A stretch of 64,000 bases of DNA from Ligula intestinalis (lineage: Eukaryota; Platyhelminthes; Cestoda; Diphyllobothriidea; Diphyllobothriidae), in NCBI GenBank assembly GCA_036362985.1, contig JAYGXS010000007.1, forward strand, positions 9,001,079-9,065,078. Reading direction: 5' to 3'. A program made the translations under genes and the position numbers. Positions within the stretch are counted from its first letter, which is position 1, and each line of letters starts with the position of its first letter. Below, one piece after another: positions 23,766 through 34,320 of this stretch. The notes below the pieces were generated by a model, which was not told the origin of the DNA, ran no database searches, and saw only the letters and a program-made list of their open reading frames with translations.

Positions 23766-24289
23766 AACATACTTTAATAGTTTAGTCTTTATTCTTCTTT
23801 CCCACCAATCGTCCCGGTTCATTCACCTGCATGGTGATACATTCTGGCAGTGAAAATGCTTTTTGGTCAAATACGCACACGGCATAATAGTCAACCAATC
23901 ACCGTCAGTCGTTCTTTCAATGATCATGCGGTGTACATTATCGACATTGACATGATAGACGATAGGTCATATGCGAAAGTATACACACCTCGCTTATGTG
24001 AGAACTATAAAAACTGGCTGACTGACTGACTAAAGAGGAACAGGAGAAGTGAAAGAAAAGGATTAAATTAAGCTAGTTTTTGCTTAAAAATGGTACATAC
24101 CCCTATGAGTTGACAGAATCTATTAGACTGAAACAATGAATTTGGCAAACTCACACCTGGCACCCTGGCCATGGAAATTTCTCTACCCTCACCCCCCTCC
24201 TACCGTATTGCATCAAGTCAGACTATATGAACAGTACGCAAGTTGCATTGATTTATTCCTATTTCCTACCAGTCCTTCCATTTCAAAGG

Positions 24290-24430
24290 CAAGAGAGGCT
24301 GAAATTGTACTTTCTGGCATATTAGCCGTCATCAGCCAGTTCCGGATGTGGATCACGCGAGATTCGAACCCGGGACCTCTGGTCATGGAGTGTAACGCTA
24401 CCATTGAGCTACGGGCCCGTTGCCTTCTCG
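24290..24430 (-). mobile_element. SINE-1 (tRNA-derived) copy
   Basis: On the - strand: box A-like GGGCCCGTAGCTCAATGGTA, box B GGGTTCGAATCTCG, then a GGCTGATGACGGCTAATATG-like tail and CAGAAAG. SINE-1 tails carry the phrase GGCTGA(T/C)GACGGCTAATAA. Confidence 0.75.
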
Positions 24431-24587
24431 GTTGCAATCGGGAATCTGATGATATTAGTGTGCCAACTGATCTGTTTACAGAATATGCACATCTCCTTGT
24501 GCCTTGGAGTTCAATCTAGAGCGCTGGCAGAGAATCAGAACCTAAAAGGTTTCCGAGAAAGCCACCCAAAGTTCAAACCTTGCTTAC

Positions 24588-25462
24588 CTGAAATTCCTGT
24601 CTCGTGTGTCCGATGCTCGATCGCGTTGACGACGATTCTTGAACCAGTTCGAGACCTGTGTCGTCGTCAGCCCTGTCAGCTCCGAGAGTTCACGCTTGTC
24701 CCTCGGTGAGGGATAGGCATTGTGCGTATACCAGTCCCGCAGAATGGCACGTGACTTCTCCTTGAAACAATAACTCGTCTCCTCCCCGTCCCAAATGGTT
24801 CGTGGCAGCGGGTACTTCCGTCGCACCCGGTACTTCGCCACCGCTCCCAACGGCTTGCCCTTGATCTTCTCCTCTTCCGCGTAATGTGCCTGAAGCCACA
24901 GCGCCTGTAGACGTTGGTGATTGCTGGGCGCGAAGGCGTTACCCTCTAGGATGGCATACAGGTCGGAGAAATTGCCCTCCTGAAAGGCCAACGTGGCTCT
25001 GGCACAGAGAACGCTCTCGCAGATTGGACTGCTAGGTGGTAAGGAGTCCAGGAACTGTCTGAGTCGCTCGAAGTCGCCACTCTTTTGCAGGACCTCACAT
25101 ATGCAGGTGATCTGATCGCTGGTATAGTCGGGGCTGGCGGGGAACTTTGGGACGCTTGTGGGCGAGGCAGGGAAAGGGGGAAAACCGGAATAGGCGGGCG
25201 TAAAACCATAGCTGCTGGTGGTAGCAGCGGCTGATGAAGGGCTGAGGAAGAGAGACTGTTCGCTGGGGAAGTTAAACCAAACGGCCTCACTGTGAGGATA
25301 ACAGTCACGCCGTGGTGGCGGCGGGGATAGTGGCGGTGGTTGGAACTGGAAGGAGGAATGTGAGACTCTGCTTTCGTCGGATGGCCCAGTTTCCAAGTAT
25401 GCGTTCCGGCTGGAATCTGATCCTATGTCCGCCGCCGTGGCTGTGGCTGCCGCTCTGAACAT
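24588..25462 (-). CDS. SIX1/2-type homeobox transcription factor, first exon (SIX domain and homeodomain)
   Basis: This exon encodes a nuclear developmental regulator of the sine oculis family, which acts with EYA co-activators bound through the SIX domain. The start ATG at 25462-25460 opens a Ser/Pro-rich N-terminus of about 110 residues, much longer than in vertebrate SIX1/2. The SIX domain spans roughly residues 111-221 ([20 protein letters not shown] to [13 protein letters not shown]) and the homeodomain 224-283, with [16 protein letters not shown] and the helix-3 motif [29 protein letters not shown] and the PYPSPR-like [13 protein letters not shown] are SIX1/2-subfamily marks. The donor GTAAGC starts at 24587, leaving a two-base codon remnant that fits the acceptor at 14747. 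Joined, the model gives 660 residues. Confidence 0.93.
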
Positions 25463-25739
25463 ATGGTCCAGTGTGGTGGGCCACGGATTTCAGCCGCAGC
25501 AAGAACGGCAACAACAGGTTGTCCTAGCGACGACGATGACGGCAGGGCGGCGGTGGCGGCTCCGTCAGAGCTCCAGTTACAAGCGCTCAGCGCGTGCAAT
25601 AAAATATGATACTCCGTAGATGTGCCAGATCGTGAAATACGAAACGTCGTGCTGGTGAGCTGTGTGTGCACGCCTGCACGCGCGCTATTTTCCCTGCTTT
25701 CCTCCCCTCCTCAACTGCCGCACACATTCCCTCCCCTGA

Positions 25740-25880
25740 TTCGCCAGTCTACCCAAGTCTGGTGCTCTGGTTGGTCGGCGTCAGCGGCTACAGGCTGAGC
25801 TGATTGGTGGGACCGGCGCACGCTGACGGCAGTTGCTACTATGAGCCAATTAGGAGCGGGCTATGTAGGCGAGCGAGCAA
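25740..25880 (-). promoter_or_regulatory. Candidate promoter of the SIX gene with CCAAT boxes
   Basis: This is a GC-richer block 280-420 bases upstream of the SIX start codon. It holds CCAAT on the - strand (CCACCAATCAGCTC, about 25797-25810), GACCAACC nearby and an inverted CCAAT (GAGCCAATTAGG, about 25840). No TATA box or start site could be assigned. Confidence 0.35.
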
Positions 25881-27124
25881 ATGCCAGAAAGGATTGCCAT
25901 TTGAGGCCGCCAGTTGCCAAATTAATCGTGTTTTAGCATCATATTAGTCGATATACCCTGGTATGAACATGGTGGGCTTCATCGAAATCGATAGTCGAGC
26001 AATCAGTCGATGTGCCCTAAGAGTAAATTCATATAACCAGCGCATTTCTCCAGACTAGATCATTCGATGCTGCAGGTCGTCGTATTTTTCTGATATTAAT
26101 CGAGGCCACCCCGATGATAAAAATTGAACCAAACTTGACTCATTTGCAATAGACCTAGGCCGACATTTTGTTCATTTCCTCAGTATGCTTCGTCTGTTCA
26201 GTTAGTGAATCTTTAAGCTTCAATTAACAGTTCACTTTTAATGTCGTTATAGACTTGACACCAAAACTACTGCAGCTGACATTCTAAAACACTGGAAGGG
26301 ACAATTCGTTGAAAAATAAAAATGGGTCTACTTGAGTCTCCCCATCCGGAGTGTCCTGTCTTATTGGGCTTAAACCTGCTTCTTCGGATAGCACGTTTGT
26401 ATACATTTGAACCTTTTTATGTTTTCCTGTTTTCTGATATGACAGACATCCCCCTAGGACTTTAACAGCAAAACTCGGTTTCGTGTCTTGTCACAAAAAA
26501 AATAGTTTTCTATGTAGTGGATGCCTTTACATTCGAGAATAGCCTCCCTACAAGGTCATTAAATCAAACAATGGCTTTTCCTTTTGTGTATTGCGGAACA
26601 TAAAAGCCACTCTATTACTACCATCTGCATATTACAAGTGGCCTTGCGCCAAGGTTTATGGGGGAGGGGGCGTTCGCATACCCATATTTAGAACGGATTT
26701 CTTTTCCACATTTACTAGATCGTGAAGAATTGACCACAACCGCTGGGATCTTGTTATTCAGCGTCATATAGGGCACATTTTCTCAACTTGGAAGTCCTCG
26801 ACGTGTCGAAGGACAGCAACTTGAGTTGAATCAAGGGGAAAAGTAGTTGCGGAGTATTTATTAATCATCCTGTACCATTATCGCTGCAAAACTATGGCCG
26901 CACTGTACAGTTGTGTTAAGTTAAGCCTGCTGTAACTTCTGATCATCCCTTTCTTCTATTGAATACTGCAGATTTTTCGGTTTTCATCCGATCGCCTCAA
27001 CGATAATTCCTTAAACTTGATACGATGGGATTATGCCTGAACTAACCAGCCTCAATGATGTCACAGGCGATACCTTTCCATGTGCGACGTTTAACGGCAG
27101 CAGATCAGGAAAGCTCTGTCTATT
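25881..27124. other. Upstream region of the SIX gene, nothing recognised
   Basis: No coding frame, tRNA-like part or clear repeat was seen. It could hold SIX regulatory sequence. Confidence 0.5.
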
Positions 27125-27380
27125 CTATTCTCCGGCGACAGGGACCGAAGATCCCGGGACAACTTCCATGTCTTGACGAAGGGTGTCGAGCCAACTCTTG
27201 AGTTGCCCTCCTCCAGATGAGCTGCGGCACCGGATCAAGGACAGCACAACAGTCAGCTTGTGAGGTGGACTACGGAGAACGTGCCCAAACCACCTTTTCG
27301 TCTTGCTTGGATGGCCTCAGATATCCTCGTGATACTATCGCAGCGAGTGCGGACCATCTCAATTGAGACGAAGCAGTTAT
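27125..27380 (-). pseudogene. RTE-type non-LTR retrotransposon C-terminal fragment
   Basis: On the - strand it reads KRWFGHVLRSPPHKLTVV and, after a decayed part, GGGQLKSWLDTLRQDMEVV, ending at TAG 27127-27125. RWxGHVxR followed by GGQxKxWxDxxxxD is the known C-terminal signature of RTE/CR1-class polymerases in flatworms. An upstream stretch ISEAIQARRK fits but is one base out of frame, so a frameshift separates them. The reverse transcriptase core is missing. Confidence 0.7.
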
Positions 27381-29004
27381 CTCGGTGATACTACAGCCAT
27401 TGTCCTCTTCTGGTGAGATACAGAGCTCTGAAGAGGGTGGTTTATTAATCTTTATTGTCCCCCTTTAATATCTTGTCACAGCTAAACGACCACATCAGAG
27501 ACACTGCTTCAGGTCATAGGCTTTCGGCCGTTTTATGGCTTAGCATCAGCATTAGAACATGCCCATGGAATGGCCGGTTGTCCTGGAGGGGAGAGGAGAG
27601 GAATCTCGGAGCCACAGTCTTCTACCCTTCTTGTCAGCGGTTATCCTCTGCTGTGGTCTCAACCCGCAACCCGCCGTCAGGATACAATGATCTTTGAGCA
27701 GACGGAGATGCAACCATGCAGCACTTAACGAGGATCCGCAACTTTGCCAGACACAATTGTTAGCGATCGTAAATCCACCCCTCGGGACCGACCTAAACGG
27801 GAAGCTGGTTTTTCATACTTGTCTCCACTGTTAGCACAGCCGGTTAGAGCATTGGCTGTATTAAAGCTGTCTTCTTGCTGGCATGGCTTCAAATCCCACC
27901 CAGCCGAGTTTTATCACAAGTAGGTCGAATGGATTATTCGAATCTGCCAACTTACCCCTCCCCCTTAAATGTTCTTTGATCCCCACAGGCAAATTAAAAA
28001 TTAAAAATACCTTGAGAAAAGTGAAATGATAGGGCTGTTTTGCTGACAAGTCAAATCGCATTTTCTGGATTTCAATGTCATTACGAGTAAAATCGTGTGG
28101 ATCACACTTTTCGTAGTGCAGGCGCACGGATACGGTGGATCCCCTATCCCATGAAATGTAAACGGAAATTCTTTATTCTGCTTCCGGTTCGATCAACTTA
28201 CTCAATAAGGGTTGTCATATAAACTGTCATGTGGCCTAATCGCTATATATTTCAGTCATGCCAGGATGTCAGATTTGGAACGGGCTTGTAGTGGGTCCTT
28301 GCCTTCCGATGTCTGGCTTTCCTATCGTGGCCTCAATCTGTCTGGAGCTCAAGGTCGTTGCGGTCACCAGACTTACTAGCACGCGTGATGTGGACCCCCC
28401 AGCACGCCGTCCAACCAATCACAAGCCGACCTAGCCAATGAACGCTCTCTCTCTCTCTGTCTACTAGCCTGACTGCTTTCAAACAGTCACTCGGGACCCG
28501 GTCAATCTCCCGAGCGGATGTGTTTTCCCAAGTCAAACTACTTCCATCTATTCCCCTTTCCTTTGTGTACACAATATACTCTTCCTCCTACTCTGGCCTT
28601 TAAAGACTTCTCTTCTGCACTAAGTCACCATGGTCTGAAGATCGTAGTAGCTGGGTTTAACTCACTTAACCCCCTGCGATTGGCTTCTTACTGGCCATGC
28701 GCCAAAATTATCATCGGTAAACAACTAATACTTAAGAAGCATTCCGTTTTCTCATCGATGCTCAATTGCCTCGTAAATTCAAATATATTTTATGGAAAAC
28801 ATGCACAAAAATATCCCTTCTTGGGTAGCAAATTACATCTTTTTCGAATTGGATACCCGAGGAGAGGGTATCTATATGAATGATAAGGTGTTCACCCAGC
28901 TGGTTAGGGAAGATTCTCATCCCGTTTGCCGCGGAGCTCACTTTAGAGCCCTCGTAGGCAATTGTCTAGTGACTTGTAATATGGGCTGCAGCGGAACCGA
29001 CTAA
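27381..29004. other. Intergenic stretch with one tRNA-like element
   Basis: It holds a tRNA-like part at 27840-27935 and a TC run near 28447-28462. No gene is recognised; the open frames near 28520-28880 have no domain. Confidence 0.5.
27840..27935 (+). mobile_element. tRNA-like SINE fragment
   Basis: Box A-like TAGCACAGCCGGTTAGAGC and box B-like GGCTTCAAATCCCACCC are spaced as in a tRNA-derived SINE. The acceptor stem does not pair well, so it is not called a tRNA gene. Confidence 0.5.
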
Positions 29005-29120
29005 GCCATTTTGGGCTTATTAGACGTCATCAGCCAGCCATACCAACCCTGCGTATTGCCCTAGAAATTGGTGCCCCACTCGAGTTTCGAATCCGTGACT
29101 GCGGGCTCGTTGTCGTGTCG
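29005..29120 (-). mobile_element. SINE-1 copy
   Basis: On the - strand: box B-like GGATTCGAAACTCGAG, then a GGCTGGCTGATGACGTCTAA tail. The 5' half runs into diverged sequence near 29120. Confidence 0.6.
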
Positions 29121-29639
29121 GTTTCTGATCGGGAATATGAGTGGCAGATGCGCGTACACCGATCAGTTAGAGGACACACTCGCCCCTCCATGGTGCCTTT
29201 AGAGCTCACGCTCGAGCCTACACCGCAAGACGGCTAATGATATAGGCAGAAGGACATTACCAACAAAGACTATGGAGAATACGACGAGTAGACAAACATT
29301 TTTCCGCCTCTGAATCTGACTTTTCGGTCTTTTTTCCAAATGTGCCCCTGAAAAGGAAATGATGTACAATACTAGCTGAAAGAAGTGCGGACCAAGCGAC
29401 CCATAGTCAATTCAACATCGAAGGGTGGAAAAATTAGGAAAAGACGATAATATATGTTATTATGCTAGTGTTACGTAACGGATACTGGTAGGCTGGTATG
29501 AGGAGGAGACGAGTAGGAGGACATATTTTTAAGGTGGCAAATAGGCGTACACCGGTCAGTTCTAAGACACACTCGTCCGTCCATGATGCCTTTGGAGATC
29601 ACACTCGAGCCTACGCCGCAGACAGAGACAAGGGAGACT

Positions 29640-29890
29640 AGGAGGGCCATTTTTGGTGTATAAGGTGTTATCAGTCAGTCATATCCAAGATATCCACGTA
29701 TTGCCAGACCGGAGGATCGAACCCGCGACCCGTTGATTAGAAATCCAACACGGGCTCATTGGGCTGTCTAGGTCGAAATGGTCATTCCTGACACATTCAC
29801 CAGTCCACTGAGGCCCGAAACTGCGATCTCTTGGTTAGAAGCCTGACGTCCCAACCCTTGAGCCACGGGCGCTTCGTCTTGTCAGCCATG
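29640..29890 (-). mobile_element. Tandem SINE-1 remnants
   Basis: Two diverged tRNA-like parts lie head to tail. The first (29640-29770) has box B GGGTTCGATCCTCC on the - strand; the second (29770-29890) ends in GCCCGTGGCTCAAGGGTTGG on the - strand, an A-box-like start. Both are decayed. Confidence 0.55.
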
Positions 29891-29904
29891 ACCAATCCCA
29901 ACTT

Positions 29905-30090
29905 AACAGAGCAACGAGCCCGTAGCTGAATTGTAAGGGCTTTAGCCTGCAAACCTACAGGTCATGGATTCGAGCCTCGAGGGGTTGTACAACTTGAGGT
30001 TGAGTATGGCTGGCTGATGATGGCTAATAAAACAGAAATGACCATTTCCGTCCCCTTGTCCTTGTCGGTATTGCCGCTCTGCCTATATAA
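29905..30090 (+). mobile_element. SINE-1 copy
   Basis: Head GCCCGTAGCTGAATTGTAAG, box B GGATTCGAGCCTCG, then GGCTGGCTGATGATGGCTAA and the CCTTGTCGGTATTGCC tail. Confidence 0.75.
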
Positions 30091-30217
30091 TTAGGGCCTT
30101 GTGGCATGGCTCGAGAGAGAGCCCCAAAAGTACCAGGTTGACCCGAGTGTATCCGGTTACCGATCGGTGTGGGACTATCTGTCATTTTATATTCCCGATC
30201 AAAAAACTGACAAGATA

Positions 30218-30350
30218 ACGCGCCCGTGGCGCAGTGGTTAGAGCCTTAGAATTGTAACTAACAAAGTCACGGGTTCGAACCTCGGGTGGGGCACCAATTG
30301 GGTTTGGTTATGACTGGCTGACGACGGCTAATAAGCCAGAATGGTCATCA
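30218..30350 (+). mobile_element. SINE-1 copy, clear tRNA-like head
   Basis: GCCCGTGGCGCAGTGGTTAG fits RNA polymerase III box A, and GGGTTCGAACCTCG fits box B. The acceptor and T stems pair poorly, so this is SINE rather than a functional tRNA. A GACTGGCTGACGACGGCTAA tail follows. Confidence 0.8.
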
Positions 30351-30359
30351 TAGTCTCCC

Positions 30360-30440
30360 TTGTGTTTTTGCCTCGACTGGGTGTGACTGGCTAATGACGG
30401 TAAATAAACCAGAACTGGCCACTTTAACCGCCCTCATCTT
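30360..30440 (+). mobile_element. SINE-1 tail fragment without tRNA part
   Basis: It contains GACTGGCTAATGACGGTAAA and a CCTCATCTTTGTCGGTGATT segment, that is, only the tail of the family, directly after a fuller copy. Confidence 0.6.
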
Positions 30441-30591
30441 TGTCGGTGATTTTCATCTGTTAAAAAACAGTCGTTGTTGGTATTCTATCGAAGTAGCCAT
30501 GTTCATTTAAATCAACCGGAAAATGCCGTAATAAAGTTAAGTGCAATTCCAGTGGCTGCCACTGTGTGTATATTCCCGATCAAAACTGGCC

Positions 30592-30745
30592 AGGCATCGG
30601 GCCCTTGATGCAGTGGTTAGAGCGTTGGAATTCTAACTGCCAAGGTCGCGGGTTCGAACCGGAGGGTGGGGTATGACGGGTTGACGACGGATAATAAGCC
30701 AAGACTGACCATTCCAGTCTCCCCGCTCTTTGTCCGCAATGAGTT
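30592..30745 (+). mobile_element. SINE-1 copy
   Basis: Head GCCCTTGATGCAGTGGTTAG, box B GGGTTCGAACCGGA, then GACGACGGATAATAAGCC and CTTTGTCCG. Confidence 0.75.
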
Positions 30746-30759
30746 CTCTTTGGAAGTGC

Positions 30760-31260
30760 TTCGGTACTTCCAGTCAATGTGTCCTCCGGGTTTCGTGCAG
30801 TGGGAAAAGTCCACCAGTCTCAGCTCGGCTCAGGCGTCAAACAGAAAACCCCCCGGGCCCGACCTGCCAAACAGACTTTCCTTGCCTGTTTTCCCTGCCT
30901 CCCCTGTCAACGGAGTATTTGGCAGGGGTGGAGATGGGGAGAGGAGTGGACAGCGTGACCCGGCAACAGGTGCTCCAGCGCAGGAACGGCAGTCCGTCTT
31001 GGCGTCTTGTCGTCAACCACGTGGACTCGCCAGCTCGACAGATTGCATGATAACAGTCCATCGAAATGAACGAAGGTGATTGCAGTGGCCTGTGATGTGT
31101 GCGTCCGTGACTGCTCACTTCGATTATACTCATTATGAGCGCAGCGAGCGTAAACAGCCACACACACACACGCCCGCGGCATAATTTCCGCCAGTATCTG
31201 AGTCCACCCTCCCCCCCTTCTCCAACACGGCCCAGGATGCATTCAAATCACGGCAGATGG
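30760..31260. other. GC-rich block, function unknown
   Basis: This is richer in G, C and CpG than its neighbours, with open frames on both strands but no domain or splice pattern I can support. It could be an exon, a promoter-like island or an unusual repeat. Confidence 0.35.
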
Positions 31261-31629
31261 CCTTCCAAGGTAGAAATGCCAACTCCGTTCACCTCCCTCG
31301 GCTCTAGGAGACATATAGAAGAGCCTGAAAGAGAGAGAGACAGAAAGGCTTTATCGCGAAAGTATAATTCCAAAACTGTCAGCAAAAAGCCTCTCTTCAC
31401 TGTGAATAAAAATTAGACACACACAAGCCGCATAGCACCGGAACATCATAAACAGTGCATACTGACCGAAAACTGCAGTTGACACCCTCATAAAGAATCG
31501 GCCTTGTATGAGTCACAAAATGTGGGTAAAAAATCGGACTTCATTACAACGATACTAGCGACGTATGGTGATGACTTCCTTGTTGCCAATACAGGTTAAC
31601 ATGCGAGTCCCAGGAACTAACGGAGAAAA

Positions 31630-31723
31630 AGACGACTCGATCACTGGGCCAATACTTTTATTCGCCTGACAGATCTCGAAACGTCAGGCGAATAAAAGTA
31701 TTGTCCCAGCGATCGAGTCGTCT
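31630..31723. repeat. 41-base perfect-type hairpin made from the hammerhead-like module
   Basis: Arms 31630-31670 and 31683-31723 are near-perfect reverse complements around a 12-base loop. The arm sequence (TTATTCGCCTGAC end, CGAGTCGTCT end) is the flank of the ribozyme-like module found at 32331 and 35164. Confidence 0.85.
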
Positions 31724-32062
31724 TCTGCTCGACCTTCTTATTATAGTTCGAATATTTGAAGATTGCATAAACAGAAAAAGTTAATGGATTTATAAATTTC
31801 GAGAGTGCTCATCATCGGCTTCCTCTCGCTGCATAAAGTCAGTAACGTAAGCATGTTAAAATAATGTGGAAAGTACAAGTGGGGAAAACAACGCGTTAAG
31901 GCGAAAAGATGGGCAGAGAAATGTGTAAATCAGGAAGCCAGATGTTACCAGGGCAAAGTTAGGTTCATCCTATGCTCCAAATGTTTATATGGGCCGGGTT
32001 TTGACCGCCGTATGTAAACTGCCTCCAGGTAGCACAACTTACGAGTTGTTCATGCCCAAACG

Positions 32063-32300
32063 AGAACGGGAGAATCAGCTTTCCTTTCTAGATGTTCACA
32101 TGTCCAGACAGAAAGATGGCTCCGTAACACGAACAGGCTTCCATAAGAATACACGAGAAGAGCGGTACCTGCAGTATCTGAATTTTATTTTCATACAATG
32201 AAAACGTAACTTGGTGCATACTCTCTTCCAAAGGACGAGAAAAATCTGCTCTATAGATACAGTGGATACAGAAATAGTCTGCCTCGATAAAACCGTACTT
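32063..32300 (+). pseudogene. Penelope-like reverse transcriptase C-terminal fragment
   Basis: The frame reads ENQLSFLDVHMSRQKDGSVT and continues with a decayed YLQYLNF, matching the conserved FLDV...Y.K.T...YL.F segment that follows the catalytic core in this class. Frameshifts and a stop break it after about 32200. The catalytic motifs are absent. Confidence 0.65.
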
Positions 32301-32330
32301 AAGCGGAGATATCCAGCACAGAAAAAGTTG

Positions 32331-32405
32331 ACTCGATCGCTGGGACAGTACTTTTATTCGCCTGACGTTTCGAGATTCGTCGCGGATTCATCATCAGAGA
32401 TATTA
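32331..32405 (-). ncRNA. Hammerhead-like module, copy at 32.4 kb
   Basis: On the - strand: CTGATGA at 32397-32391, then a stem-II hairpin (GAATCC, loop, GAATCTC), then GAAACGTC ending at 32364. Stem I can pair TCT with AGG. It lies between the reverse transcriptase and nuclease parts of a Penelope-like copy. Confidence 0.45.
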
Positions 32406-32654
32406 GCATAAAGCAGTAGCAGATACGGGTCAGCAGAGTTTTTCGAAAAGTATAGCAAAAACTCACGGCCTAAAATGATGGAACGGTCAGTTCCGAAGGC
32501 GTTCGTTTTCATGTCCTTGTCCTTTAAGGGTGATACCATTTCAAATACTATATAGAGATGCCAATGAAACAGCATCGAAAGGACATATGTTGCTGCCGAA
32601 ATCGCATTCTGCAATCCAACAAAGCCCCTAACAATTCCATGTGCGAAGGTTGCT

Positions 32655-32972
32655 TTGCCATGGCACGCCACTTCAAATTGTTTTTACAAATTTACGTGCA
32701 CTTTCGGATCCAATTTAACAGAGCAAGTGACATCCAAACAGCGCTTGCCTAGTTGGCTATCAAAACAGGAAAACAGAACTCCATATTCGTCCATTACTGA
32801 GCATTTGGTTGATGAGAGTCATTCTGTGTACCCCAAAACACGCTTCCGAGAATTTGTTCGGACACGAACAAATCGTACGTTGCGCTACCTGGAGGCAGTT
32901 TATATACGGTGGGCAAAACCCGGGCTATGTAAATACTTGCAGCATGGGGTGAACCTAACTTTGCCCTGGTAA
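32655..32972 (+). pseudogene. GIY-YIG tail of the second Penelope-like copy
   Basis: This aligns by eye to 9431-9811: FYKFTCTFG replaces VYQFICTCG, so one Cys of the pair and the YIG motif are lost. LPSWLSKQENRTPYSSITEH and LRYLEAVYIRWAKPGLC remain. It is non-functional by motif loss. Confidence 0.75.
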
Positions 32973-33157
32973 CATTCGGCTCCCTGATTTACACACTTTC
33001 CTACCCACCTTTCGCTTTAACGTTTTCCATAACTTTTACTTTCCAAAATGTTTTAACATACTTACATTACTGATTGTGACTAGGTGCTACGGCCTTTCTG
33101 ATCTTTTCTGTACAAATTCAATTGCCTTTTATTTTCTCAAACGTCACTCACGTTATA

Positions 33158-33220
33158 CAGCGAGAGGGAGCTGCTGATGAGCACTGTCGAAATTAATGGA
33201 TCCAATAAATTCTGCAGTTT
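33158..33220 (+). ncRNA. Degenerate hammerhead ribozyme at the 3' end of the Penelope-like copy
   Basis: The core CTGATGA (33174-33180) and GAAA (33189-33192) are intact, and a stem-III-like hairpin and ATT triplet follow. Stem II and stem I contain mismatches relative to 10021-10089. The matching left-end copy near 31790-31835 has a changed core (ATGATGA on the - strand). Confidence 0.5.
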
Positions 33221-33369
33221 ACGCGATCTGCAAAATTGCACCAGAGAAAATATTCTTCATATTTCGAATCAACAAAGAGGGATGAAACTCGGTATATAAT
33301 GCGCGAAATAGGCCAACGGAGGTAATTACCCGACAATGCACACGCGAATGGAGAACAGAAGAAAATGGG

Positions 33370-33770
33370 GCTCCATTTAAAGAGTCCGACAGGTCAATGA
33401 GGTCGTCAATAAAATGGATTCAGACGCAGTGTGTTAACAACGACGTACGAAACCTCCTAGGTTCGAGACCAATTTCCGTGAAGCAACCACTTCAAAGCAT
33501 TATAACCCGATGGAAATATCTGCTATATACGACAGTTCGACCGTCGCTCTCGACGATGTCCACCACACACTTCAGCAAGTGGAAGCAACGCGGTGACTCC
33601 CTCTGGATTATAGTGAAATTAGACTTGCGGGGAATCTACCTCACACCGGACCCGACGTCAAGACAAAAGTCAAGAAGACCGGTCATGGCGAAGGGTGCAG
33701 GCCGCTGGTGCGACCAACGCGTACCACCCGGGAGCACCGTTAAGGCTAAATTAGGGAGGATGCAGTGAGC
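33370..33770 (+). repeat. Dispersed repeat X, copy 2
   Basis: It shares ACAGTTCGACCG, GATGTCCACC and ACCCGACGTCAAGA blocks with copies at 3690-4340 and 43750-44110. No coding sense was found. Confidence 0.5.
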
Positions 33771-34320
33771 CTGACTCTCGGGCCGCAGCAAGCCACTCCA
33801 CACAACAAGGTACACACCGAGCCGACTGCGGTATCGGCTAGATAACCCTTTAAAGACATGACACGTATGTCGGCAAGGTGAGTGAGGCCGAAAAATGCAT
33901 GCCAACACATGCCAACTTACTGTATCAGTATATTCGTGCTTCATGGGACAGGCATCTCAACCTGCATCTTCACGATCTCAATATAAATAGCCGCCTCAGT
34001 TTTCCCGATGGAAATGCCAATGACAGGGAACTGAGTACGAACAACCACGGACTCTAACGGAGCCCAGGTTTACTCGCGTGTTGACCTGTCACCTGCATAA
34101 AGAGCACTGTGCTTGCAGCAACCAGTCGTCCGATCGCCATTGTTCATTTCGTTTTTCGCTTAAGCACTTGCAAATAGTAAGGCTGTTTCGTTCCTTTTTC
34201 CCCTCTTGGGTATTGCAGACCTTCAAATGGCCACAGGCAATCTCAACTTCATGCTTTCAGTCGAGACCCTAGCGTTTGACATCCTTAATCTCAACTTTAA
34301 CCGCCCGCATTTGCCTTTAG

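Larger units (their letters stand above)
14747..24587 (-). other. SIX gene intron, 9.8 kb
   Basis: The donor is GTAAGC at 24587 and the acceptor is at 14747. The intron carries repeat Y with a 48-base minisatellite (16188-16600), an LTR-like region with primer-binding site (17960-18272), a possible RTE fragment (19540-19680), a SINE-2 copy (23470-23765) and a SINE-1 copy (24290-24430). Stretches 14750-16180, 16620-17950, 18300-19530 and 19690-23460 show no recognised feature beyond short open frames without domains. Confidence 0.7.
31745..33225 (+). mobile_element. Penelope-like element, diverged 5'-truncated copy with inverted left end
   Basis: The left end (31745-32062) is a reverse-oriented copy of the element's 3' end, including the GIY-YIG tail and hammerhead remnant. 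Then in + orientation come a reverse transcriptase end (about 32063-32300), the hammerhead-like module, the GIY-YIG tail (to 32972) and a 3' region with a hammerhead at 33158-33220. The plan equals 8970-10097, but divergence is much greater, so this insertion is older. Confidence 0.75.

Noticed and set aside
30221..30295. A functional tRNA gene.
   Set aside because: Boxes A and B are good, but acceptor and T stems do not pair and a SINE-1 tail follows.
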